A stretch of DNA of 64,000 nt, taken from the NCBI GenBank assembly GCA_002493905.1, contig DLAJ01000007.1, positions 65,936-129,935 of the forward strand, in the 5' to 3' direction. This DNA comes from Lachnospiraceae bacterium UBA7050 (GTDB lineage Bacteria; Bacillota; Clostridia; Lachnospirales; Lachnospiraceae). The translations under genes were made by a program, and so were the position numbers. Of the stretch, positions 26,113-33,684 are shown piece after piece. Position 1 is the stretch's first letter. Every line of letters starts with the position of its first letter. Below the pieces are notes generated by a model. The model saw only the letters and a program-made list of their open reading frames with translations. It searched no databases and was not told the DNA's origin.

Positions 26113-27429
26113 TTATAGTCTCCAATACAAATACCCTGCATTCTCATACTCTTTTCTGTCGAACAGGCCCTTAATATCGGAAAATACTTTTCTGTCATGC
26201 TTTCCCGCGTACATCGCGCCGATCTCTTCCATCGTCAGGCTCCGGTACTGCGTATGTGCGACGGCAAGAATGACCGCATCCATGTCCCTGATCTCCGACA
26301 GGTCCGCCATCGTAACACCGTATTCACGCTCCGCCTCCTTCCGGTCCGCAACCGGATCGGTGATGAGCGGCTCAATTCCGTATTCCTGCAATTCCCGCAC
26401 AATGTCAATCACTTTGCTGTTGCGCGTATCCGGACAGTTTTCCTTAAATGTAAACCCAAGGATCGCCACACGCGCACCCTTCACGGCGATGTCCGCTTTA
26501 ATCAGGTTTTTGACGAGGCTCTCCGCAACGTATTTTCCCATATCGTCATTGATCCTTCTGCCAGACAGGATGATCTGTGAATGGTAGCCGAGCTGTTCCG
26601 CCTTATAAGTCAGATAATACGGATCGACACCGATACAATGTCCGCCGACAAGTCCCGGCGCAAAGTTTAAGAAATTCCACTTCGTACCCGCCGCGGTCAG
26701 AACCGCCTTTGTATCAATGCCCATTTTATTAAAAATGATCGAAAGCTCGTTCATAAACGCAATATTGATATCGCGCTGGCTGTTCTCAATCACTTTCGCC
26801 GCCTCCGCGACTTTGATCGATTCCGCGCGGTGCACGCCCGCATCTACCACAAGCTCATACACATGCGCAACCGTATCGAGTGTCTCCTCATCCATGCCGG
26901 AAACAATCTTCGTGATCGTCTCTAAACGGTGAACCTTATCTCCGGGGTTGATGCGCTCCGGAGAGTAACCGACCTTAAAATCCACGCCGCAAGTAAGACC
27001 GGACTCCTTCTCCAGGATCGGCACCGCCACTTCTTCGGTCACACCCGGGTAAACCGTAGATTCATAAACTACAATGGAGCCTTTGGTAAGATTTCTTCCG
27101 AGGATGCGGCTTGCGCCCTCAATCGGCGTAAGATCGGGTGTATGATCGGCATTGACAGGCGTCGGCACCGCCACAATGTGAAACTTTGCCTCACGCAGCT
27201 TCGTCTCATCGGAAGTGAACTCCACGCTGCACGCTTTAATCGCTTCATCGCCGACCTCACAGGTCGGATCAATACCATTTACATATTTCTCAATCTTCTC
27301 TTTGTTTAAGTCAAAACCGATCACCGGCACTTTCTTCGAGAATGCAACCGCAATCGGCATGCCGACATAGCCGAGACCTACCAGCGCAATCTTCTCCTCA
27401 CCTTTGACGATCTTTTCATACAAGCCCAT
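26113..27429 (-). CDS. UDP-N-acetylhexosamine 6-dehydrogenase (WbpO/TviB/CapL type)
   Basis: A 438-residue UDP-sugar dehydrogenase. The N-terminal NAD site is IALVGLGYVGMPIAVAF. VPTPVNADHTPDL, STVYPGVTEE and GYSPERINPGD are family blocks, and GLVGGHCIGVDPYYLTYKAE holds the catalytic Cys. The sequence around NFLNFAPGLVGGHC matches the WbpO/TviB/WbpA branch that oxidises UDP-HexNAc, rather than UDP-glucose dehydrogenases. It makes a uronic acid, probably UDP-GlcNAcA or UDP-GalNAcA together with the epimerase at 23414. An excellent AAAAGGAGG ribosome site precedes the ATG at 27429. The uronic acid is the likely substrate for the AsnB-type amidotransferases. Confidence 0.9.
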   Translation of the reverse strand: MGLYEKIVKGEEKIALVGLGYVGMPIAVAFSKKVPVIGFDLNKEKIEKYVNGIDPTCEVGDEAIKACSVEFTSDETKLREAKFHIVAVPTPVNADHTPDLTPIEGASRILGRNLTKGSIVVYESTVYPGVTEEVAVPILEKESGLTCGVDFKVGYSPERINPGDKVHRLETITKIVSGMDEETLDTVAHVYELVVDAGVHRAESIKVAEAAKVIENSQRDINIAFMNELSIIFNKMGIDTKAVLTAAGTKWNFLNFAPGLVGGHCIGVDPYYLTYKAEQLGYHSQIILSGRRINDDMGKYVAESLVKNLIKADIAVKGARVAILGFTFKENCPDTRNSKVIDIVRELQEYGIEPLITDPVADRKEAEREYGVTMADLSEIRDMDAVILAVAHTQYRSLTMEEIGAMYAGKHDRKVFSDIKGLFDRKEYENAGYLYWRL

Positions 27430-27471
27430 TTTTATTTCCTCCTTTTATCAATCACTCTAATTAGAAGTGCA

Positions 27472-27504
27472 TTGGAATATACAAGCGTTCCGGTCCTATT
27501 CCAA
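27472..27504. repeat. 8-bp perfect inverted repeat over the stop of the PglA-like GT4 gene
   Basis: TTGGAATA (27472-27479) and TATTCCAA (27497-27504) form a perfect inverted repeat with a 17-base spacer. The TAG stop of the gene at 27496 lies in the right arm. No T run follows, so it is not a standard terminator. Confidence 0.45.
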
Positions 27505-28611
27505 AATCCGCTTTAATTCTCTCAGATAGCTTTCCACAACGAACTTCCGGTCAAACTCGCGTTCCATTTTCTGTCTCGCTTTGATCCCCATCTCTTTGCG
27601 CCGCTCATAAGGCATCTCAAGAAACTGCCGCACGGCGCGGACCAGATCCTCCGTGTCACGTTCTTTTACAAGAAGCCCCGTTTTTCCGTCCTCGACCGTA
27701 TCCCTGCATCCCGCCCGGTCGGTCGTAATGACCGGTCTGCCGCTCGCCGCGCTCTCTAGGCAGACATTGGACATTCCCTCCGGGTAAAAGGACGGATGAA
27801 CCGTACACTGGCTTTTTGCAAGAAACGGCCGTACATCCTCCTGCATTCCCTCAAATTTCAACACGCCCTGCGCCTCTAAGTCCGCGATCCGCTTCCGGTA
27901 GGAATCAGGGGCGTTGTCATCATCCTCACAGAATCCCAGAATATGAAACCGCGTCTGCGGGTACTCCGCACGAATGACCTGCGCCATTTCCATGAACTGG
28001 TCAATCCCTTTTTCTTTTAAGACACGGGAAATAAAAAGCATCGAAACCGGCTCGTCCTCCTCCGGATAGGGAAGATAGGAAAAGTGCGTAAGATTCACGC
28101 CCGAACCGGGAAGCTGCCTGTGCTTTCCGGGTGCAATGCCGCGTTTCGTGAAATACTGCTCGTTCTTCTGGTTTTGAAAAAACAGACACCGGACGCCGCG
28201 CATCGCATGTTTGTACATACGGATCGTCACTTTCTGCAGAAGTCCGTCGCCCTCCACCGCTGTGCCAAGACCCGTAATATTTGTGATATACGGAATCCCC
28301 GCAGCGGCAAGTGCGGACCCTCCGTAAATATTCGGTTTAATCGTATAAGTCAGCGCCGCATCCGGCTTTACCTCGTCAATCACCTCACGGTAACGCCGGA
28401 TCAGCTTTATTTCATGAAGCGGGTTCATCCCGCGCCGCTCCATTTTCGTTTCATGAAAGATGCAGCCCATTTTCACAAGCTTCGGGATCAGTTCTCCTTC
28501 CGGAAGCGCAATGTGCACCTCATAGGGTACCGCAAGCAGCGCTTCTAAAAGCTCCCTTCTGAAATTATACAGACCGACATCCAGATTTGTCAAAATCAGT
28601 ATTTTCTTCAT
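27496..28611 (-). CDS. GT4 glycosyltransferase, PglA/galactosaminyltransferase-like
   Basis: A 371-residue GT-B enzyme. It begins MKKILILTNLDVGLYNFRREL. The first domain contains PDAALTYTIKPNIYGGSALAAAGI and TNITGLGTAVEGDG, a pattern shared with PglA (the transferase that adds GalNAc to lipid-linked bacillosamine) and other second-step enzymes. The second domain has LFISRVLKEKGIDQFMEMA and HPSFYPEGMSNVCLESAASG. The gene sits three genes after the PglF/PglE-like pair and close to a PglC-like initiating enzyme, so adding the second sugar to that lipid-linked 4-amino-trideoxy sugar is a natural prediction. The ATG at 28611 is used; the longer frame adds five residues. Confidence 0.82.
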   Translation of the reverse strand: MKKILILTNLDVGLYNFRRELLEALLAVPYEVHIALPEGELIPKLVKMGCIFHETKMERRGMNPLHEIKLIRRYREVIDEVKPDAALTYTIKPNIYGGSALAAAGIPYITNITGLGTAVEGDGLLQKVTIRMYKHAMRGVRCLFFQNQKNEQYFTKRGIAPGKHRQLPGSGVNLTHFSYLPYPEEDEPVSMLFISRVLKEKGIDQFMEMAQVIRAEYPQTRFHILGFCEDDDNAPDSYRKRIADLEAQGVLKFEGMQEDVRPFLAKSQCTVHPSFYPEGMSNVCLESAASGRPVITTDRAGCRDTVEDGKTGLLVKERDTEDLVRAVRQFLEMPYERRKEMGIKARQKMEREFDRKFVVESYLRELKRILE

Positions 28612-28634
28612 ATCCGCTCCTACCATGCAGCCAG

Positions 28635-29693
28635 CTAATGATCACGGTATGCCGGGAAAAAGCCTGTCTCCCTTGCATCATTATCAAGCAGGCGCAGACG
28701 CTCGTATACATCCCTGTCAAACACCGCCCTGCCGATGGAAAACTGCGTATCCTCACGGCGGTTAAACTGCTTCTTGAAATGGTAGAGTGAGTCCTCCCTG
28801 CTGCCAAGACCCCCGCCTAAGTGAAACGTTTTCATTCCAATGCTGCACCCGAAGCATGCCGCCTCATAGAGCAGCAGATTCGTCGGCGCATAGGTCTGAT
28901 ATTTCTGATCAGAAGCGGATAAATGATAATGAAGCTGTCCGTTCCCATACAGGATGATCGACATGGCAGCCGTCTCATCCCCAAGCTTCGCAGAAAATAC
29001 AAGCGCCTGATCTTTCATGTCATATAAGATACTGCTGTAAAATTCTTTTTGAAAATAATAGTAACCGTCCGCACCGACCTTATCCATCGTCCGGTTATAA
29101 AGCTTCTCAAACTCCTCAAACAGGCGCTCGTCCCTGCCCCAATAAATACGTACGCCGCTTTTTACAGCCTTGCGGATCAGATTACGGTTTTTACTCGTCA
29201 GCCCGTTCCATATCATTTCCTTTGAAGAAATGTCCATGCATACCGTATGTCCTAAGTCCACAACCTCATACAGGCACTCCATCTCATGCGCATTGCCGAT
29301 AACCGGATGATAACGGTTAAACTCTGCTGCGATATGATGATCGCGGCAAAAATCGCGATATGCATGTGCAAGCGTCTGCTTTTCCTCCGCGGACGTATCT
29401 CCCTTCAAAAGGAAACCCCCGTAGCCATACGGCGTTACCAGATCAAAGTACGCTTTTAATGCTTCATCATCAGGTGTAAGCGTCCGCAGAACCGGAACCG
29501 GCCGGCGCATCACGACATTCACCGCCTGCATCCTTTTTCCGTTATAAAAAAGCAGCAGCGGCTCCCCGTCGCCGTTTCTCTCAAATGCCCTCACATAGCC
29601 AGGCGTATAATAGACATCATGCTGCTCAAACTGCGCGATGATCCGCAGCCATTCCTCTTCCTGCTCAAGACCTATGACCCTGATTCCCGCCAT
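28635..29693 (-). CDS. FemAB/BioF2-like GNAT acyltransferase
   Basis: A 352-residue double-GNAT-type protein. The N-terminal half ends with TPYGYGGFLLKGD. The core has LTSKNRNLIRKAVKSGV, the 'k.rn.irka.k.gv' motif of FemAB-like proteins. The C-terminal domain has YNRTMDKVGADGYYYF, LGDETAAMSIILYG, HYHLSASD and FHLGGGLGSREDSLYHFKKQF. The ATG at 29693 follows AAAGGAGATGGGAGCAGG. It lies between the PglC-like and PglA-like genes, in a cluster where the usual left-handed beta-helix acetyltransferase PglD is missing. It may therefore acylate the 4-amino group of the trideoxy sugar, perhaps with an amino acid. That function is inference. Confidence 0.78.
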   Translation of the reverse strand: MAGIRVIGLEQEEEWLRIIAQFEQHDVYYTPGYVRAFERNGDGEPLLLFYNGKRMQAVNVVMRRPVPVLRTLTPDDEALKAYFDLVTPYGYGGFLLKGDTSAEEKQTLAHAYRDFCRDHHIAAEFNRYHPVIGNAHEMECLYEVVDLGHTVCMDISSKEMIWNGLTSKNRNLIRKAVKSGVRIYWGRDERLFEEFEKLYNRTMDKVGADGYYYFQKEFYSSILYDMKDQALVFSAKLGDETAAMSIILYGNGQLHYHLSASDQKYQTYAPTNLLLYEAACFGCSIGMKTFHLGGGLGSREDSLYHFKKQFNRREDTQFSIGRAVFDRDVYERLRLLDNDARETGFFPAYRDH

Positions 29694-29784
29694 CCTGCTC
29701 CCATCTCCTTTGACTGCCCGCGCATTGCTGTGTATTTCCCATGCATTCAATCCCCGCATCTGCGCAGCACCCCGATGCACCGTC

Positions 29785-30435
29785 TCATTTTCCCGCTTCA
29801 CAGCCTGCTTCTTTTTCCGCCCTTGCTGCGCGGATCTCAGCTAAGTTTCCTTCCACGTCGTCCGTCACTTCGGCGACCTCCTCCTTCTTCCCGAATACGA
29901 CCGCCACGGTGCGTCCCAGAATACGGAGGTCCATAAGAAAGCTGATATGTTCCACATACTCCACGTCTTTTTCAAGCCGTTTATCCCATTCGATAAAATT
30001 CCGGCCGCTCACCTGGGCTAGACCCGTCAGTCCCGGACGTACACTGTGACGCTTTCTCTCCCGCTCCGTATACCACGGAAGATAAGAGACAAGCAGCGGA
30101 CGCGGACCGATCAGGCTCATATCACCCTTAAAAATATTCCACAGCTCCGGCAGCTCGTCAAGGCTGGTTCTGCGCAGCAGCATGCCGAATTTTGTCAGGC
30201 GCACGGAGTCGGGAAGCAGTTCCCCTCTCTCGTCCCTCTCATCCGTCATTGTGCGGAATTTACAAAGCGTAAAAATCTTTTCATGGTATCCCGGCCGCTC
30301 CTGATGAAAAATAACGGGAGAACCAAGCTTTATACGCACCAATACTGCGACAATCAGATAGACCGGGCTTAATATGAAAAGCCCTGCTCCCGACAAAAGG
30401 ATATCAAATAAACGTTTGACAACTTTTTGATACAC
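29785..30435 (-). CDS. Initiating phosphoglycosyltransferase (PglC/WcfS-like, monotopic)
   Basis: A 216-residue short polyprenyl-phosphate sugar-1-phosphate transferase. One re-entrant hydrophobic helix (LFDILLSGAGLFILSPVYLI) is followed by the catalytic domain with FTLCKFRTMTDERDERGE, TSLDELPELWNIFKGDMSLIGPRP and PGLTGLAQVSGRNFIEW. Unlike the enzymes at 5495 and 60651 it lacks the extra membrane segments and Rossmann domain, as in PglC. The C-terminal about 35 residues (rich in Glu, Ala and Lys) are an unusual charged extension. With the PglE-like and PglF-like genes directly upstream, its substrate is probably a UDP-4-amino-trideoxy sugar (bacillosamine or AATGal type). Confidence 0.88.
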   Translation of the reverse strand: MYQKVVKRLFDILLSGAGLFILSPVYLIVAVLVRIKLGSPVIFHQERPGYHEKIFTLCKFRTMTDERDERGELLPDSVRLTKFGMLLRRTSLDELPELWNIFKGDMSLIGPRPLLVSYLPWYTERERKRHSVRPGLTGLAQVSGRNFIEWDKRLEKDVEYVEHISFLMDLRILGRTVAVVFGKKEEVAEVTDDVEGNLAEIRAARAEKEAGCEAGK

Positions 30436-30492
30436 GAAATCCAGGCGCTCCTTTCCTGATGCAAAGTCACAGGCGGCCTTTAGCCTTCCCGG

Positions 30493-31638
30493 CTATTTCC
30501 CGAACACGCCCCGTACAAGAGAAATGATCTGATCCATGTCCTCCTGCGTATTTTTGATATCGCTCGGCAGACAGAGCCCGCTCTCGAAAACGCGTCCGGA
30601 AACACTGTCCTTTCCGCCGTCATGAGTGAAGAAATCATTCTTCTCAAATACGGGCTGTAAGTGCATTGGTTTCCAGATCGGACGCGATTCCATATTATGT
30701 TCCGCCAGCCTATCCATCACCATATCCGGCGTAACACTGCTGCCCTCACGAATGGTCATGCACGAAAGCCAGCAGTTTGCCTCCCCGTCCGGATTGAGGG
30801 GATTCATTGTGATTTCCTCTATATCTGCAAATGCCTCTTTGTAACGGTCATAAATTGCCCTTTTTAATGCAATATGTTCATCCAGATGCAGAAGCTGCCC
30901 TCTTCCGATCCCTGCCGTCACATTGCTCATGCGATAATTATAACCGATCTGAGAATGCTGGTAATGCCTTGCTTTATCGCGTGCCTGCGTTGCAAAAAAG
31001 CGCGCGCGCTCAATCGCTTCTCCATCGCTGGAAACAAGCATGCCTCCGCCGGAAGTCGTAATGATCTTATTGCCGTTAAACGAATAGATACCAAACTTCC
31101 CAAGTGTCCCGGTCTGCTTTCCCTTATAACGTGAACCGAGCGATTCCGCCGCATCTTCAATATAAGGCACCTGATGCTTTGCGCAGATTTCCATCAATTC
31201 ATCAATCCTCGCAGGCGTTCCGTACAGATAAACGGCAATGACAGCCTTCGCCTGAGGATATTTCTGAAACGCCCGCTCCAATGCCTGCGGCGACATATTC
31301 CATGTATCCGGTTCACAGTCGATAAACACCGGAACCGCCTTCTCATATACGATCGGATTACAGGTCGCAGAAAACGTCAGCGAAGGCGCAAAAACAATGT
31401 CTCCTTCCTTCACGCCCGCCAGTTTTACCGCCAGATGGATCGCCGCCGTTCCGGAATCCAGCGCTGCAGCATATCCGGCGCCCGTATACTCACAGATCTC
31501 CCGTTCGAACGCATCCACGTTCGGTCCGAGCGGCGCGACCCAGTTTGTATCAAACGCTTCTTTTACAAAACGCTGTTCCTCCCCATGTATCGTCGGGCTC
31601 GACAGATATATTCGTTTATTCTGCTCCCTGTTTTCCAT
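30493..31638 (-). CDS. UDP-4-keto sugar aminotransferase, PglE-like (DegT/DnrJ family)
   Basis: A 381-residue PLP-dependent sugar aminotransferase. IYLSSPTIHGEEQRFVKEAF and NWVAPLGPNVDAFE match the opening of PglE. DSGTAAIHLAVKLAGV is the PLP-phosphate site, and IYSFNGNKIITTSGGGMLV holds the Schiff-base Lys, identical in pattern to Campylobacter PglE. It should aminate C4 of a UDP-2-acetamido-4-keto-6-deoxy sugar made by the dehydratase at 31752. WcfR, which makes AATGal, is a similar alternative. The start at 31638 has GGAAAGAAGATGACGGGAGT upstream. No PglD-type acetyltransferase gene is seen nearby. Confidence 0.87.
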   Translation of the reverse strand: MENREQNKRIYLSSPTIHGEEQRFVKEAFDTNWVAPLGPNVDAFEREICEYTGAGYAAALDSGTAAIHLAVKLAGVKEGDIVFAPSLTFSATCNPIVYEKAVPVFIDCEPDTWNMSPQALERAFQKYPQAKAVIAVYLYGTPARIDELMEICAKHQVPYIEDAAESLGSRYKGKQTGTLGKFGIYSFNGNKIITTSGGGMLVSSDGEAIERARFFATQARDKARHYQHSQIGYNYRMSNVTAGIGRGQLLHLDEHIALKRAIYDRYKEAFADIEEITMNPLNPDGEANCWLSCMTIREGSSVTPDMVMDRLAEHNMESRPIWKPMHLQPVFEKNDFFTHDGGKDSVSGRVFESGLCLPSDIKNTQEDMDQIISLVRGVFGK

Positions 31639-31751
31639 ACTCCCGTCATCTTCCTTTCCACATACATCCATATTTGATAATCACAAGACACCTTTGAGCC
31701 TGTTTATGACTGTGCGGATGATACAAATTCAAAAGCAGGCGCTGTCCCTGT

Positions 31752-33650
31752 TTACAGAATCTCAGGCTCATGCTCGTGTTCCTCTTTCGGCGTGTAAGTC
31801 GGCACGATCTCTCTCACAAGTTCTCTGATGTCCCCGGACTCTTCATTCGCCGCATCCTTTAGACGCTTGAGCTGTCCAAAAAAGACCATCTCGTCAAACT
31901 CAATCGGTTTCCCGATATGAATCAGCTTGTTCTCCGTATCCGTCATGCCCTCCTCGTTCATCAGAAGCTCCTCGTATAACTTTTCTCCCGGACGCAAGCC
32001 CGTAAACTTGATCTTAATATCTTCATCCACTTTATACCCCGACAGCCGGATCAGATTTTTTGCCAGATCCAGAATTTTGACCGGCTCACCCATATCAAGG
32101 ATAAAGATTTCTCCGCCCTTTGCATAGACTCCCGCCTGCAGGACAAGCGACACGGCTTCCGGAATGGTCATAAAATAGCGGATAATATCAGGATGTGTCA
32201 CCGTCACCGGTCCGCCGGATTCAATTTGTTTTCGAAACAGCGGAATGACGCTGCCATTGCTTCCGAGCACATTCCCGAACCGTACCGCCACAAACTCCGT
32301 ATCGTAATGCCGGTTAAACGTCTGGATGATCATCTCGCAGATCCGCTTGGTTGCTCCCATCACATTGGTCGGATTCACTGCCTTATCCGTCGAGATCATG
32401 ACAAATTTCTTTACCCCGTTCATCGCCGCCGCCTGCGCGGTCTTCCATGTACCGAACACATTATTCTTGACCGCTTCATTGGGGCTCACCTCCATCAGCG
32501 GCACATGCTTATGCGCTGCCGCATGATAGACGATATCCGGCTGGTACGTCTCAAAAATACTGCTCATGCGGGCAGTATTCCTCACCGAAGCGATCAGCAC
32601 AACCAGATTCATGCGCGGATGCGTATGAAGAAGCTCCTGCTGAATGTCATAAGCACTGTTCTCATAAATGTCCACGATAATCAGCTGTTTCGGCTGATGC
32701 GTTGCAATCTGACGGCACAGCTCGCTGCCGATGGACCCGCCTCCTCCCGTCACAAGCACTACTTTATCCTTCACATACTCCAGAATAGAATTCATGTCTA
32801 CTTTAATCGGCTCTCTGCCAAGCAGATCTTCTACATCTACATCCCGGATCTTGCTGACATTCACTTCTCCGTTTACAAGCTGGTACATCCCCGGAAGCGT
32901 GCGGAGTTTGCAGTCCGTCTCTTTACAGATATCAATGATATCGCGGATGATATGCTTCGGCACGGAAGGCAGCGCAATGATAATTTCATCAATCCCATAC
33001 TCCTTTGCCGCTCTGGTGATCTCATCTCTTCCCCCGATGACTTTGATCCCCTGCACATACCGGCCCCATTTATTTTTATCATCATCAATCACACATTTGA
33101 TCGTCATCGTGGAATAATGGCTGCCGATGATTTCTTTCATAATGACATTTCCGGCATCGCCCGCGCCAATGACCATAACCGCCGTTCCGTTTTTGCTGTT
33201 GCTCATCCGGTGCTTGGCCTCCCGCAGAAAGCGATAGGAAAAACGGCTTAAAAGTGTAAAAGCAAACAACACCAACAGATAGATAAAATAATACGTCCGC
33301 GGTACATAATGTTTGGTAAAATGCAGTCCGACACACTGACAGAGCGCGCTTAAAGCGCACGCAGCGGCCATGTTCTGCATCTCGGTTACACCAGCATATG
33401 CCCAGAGGCTGTGATAAAGACGCATCAGATAAAATGCCAGAATGGTCGTAATAATACCAAACGGCAGAAACCACTCCACATTGTCGATAAAATGCTGCGG
33501 AATTTCCGAAATATGAAACTCATAACGCATCACAAGCGGGATATAACTGGATAACACGACCGCAATCACATCATATATGATAAGAAAAATACGCCGCACC
33601 AGCAGCTTTGTATTCAATATCTGCTTCCCGATCTGCTGCATCTGTCCCAT
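31752..33650 (-). CDS. Membrane UDP-HexNAc 4,6-dehydratase (PglF/WbpM/CapD-like)
   Basis: A 632-residue protein with four N-terminal membrane segments (about 20-135). A CoA-binding-like Rossmann domain (MVIGAGDAGNVIMKEI) follows, then a C-terminal SDR domain with VLVTGGGGSIGSELCRQI. The catalytic region MISTDKAVNPTNVMGATKR has Met in place of the usual Tyr, the S-M-K triad known for PglF and WbpM. It makes a UDP-2-acetamido-4-keto-2,4,6-trideoxyhexose. The ATG at 33650 has AAGAAGG seven bases upstream. It differs from the soluble PseB at 47431, so the locus has two separate dehydratase branches. Confidence 0.9.
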   Translation of the reverse strand: MGQMQQIGKQILNTKLLVRRIFLIIYDVIAVVLSSYIPLVMRYEFHISEIPQHFIDNVEWFLPFGIITTILAFYLMRLYHSLWAYAGVTEMQNMAAACALSALCQCVGLHFTKHYVPRTYYFIYLLVLFAFTLLSRFSYRFLREAKHRMSNSKNGTAVMVIGAGDAGNVIMKEIIGSHYSTMTIKCVIDDDKNKWGRYVQGIKVIGGRDEITRAAKEYGIDEIIIALPSVPKHIIRDIIDICKETDCKLRTLPGMYQLVNGEVNVSKIRDVDVEDLLGREPIKVDMNSILEYVKDKVVLVTGGGGSIGSELCRQIATHQPKQLIIVDIYENSAYDIQQELLHTHPRMNLVVLIASVRNTARMSSIFETYQPDIVYHAAAHKHVPLMEVSPNEAVKNNVFGTWKTAQAAAMNGVKKFVMISTDKAVNPTNVMGATKRICEMIIQTFNRHYDTEFVAVRFGNVLGSNGSVIPLFRKQIESGGPVTVTHPDIIRYFMTIPEAVSLVLQAGVYAKGGEIFILDMGEPVKILDLAKNLIRLSGYKVDEDIKIKFTGLRPGEKLYEELLMNEEGMTDTENKLIHIGKPIEFDEMVFFGQLKRLKDAANEESGDIRELVREIVPTYTPKEEHEHEPEIL

Positions 33651-33684
33651 GATCACACCTTCTTCACCCGATAATAGTAACAGT

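Noticed and set aside
28635..29693. PglD acetyltransferase
   Set aside because: The sequence has the FemAB/GNAT pattern, not the hexapeptide repeats of the left-handed beta-helix family.
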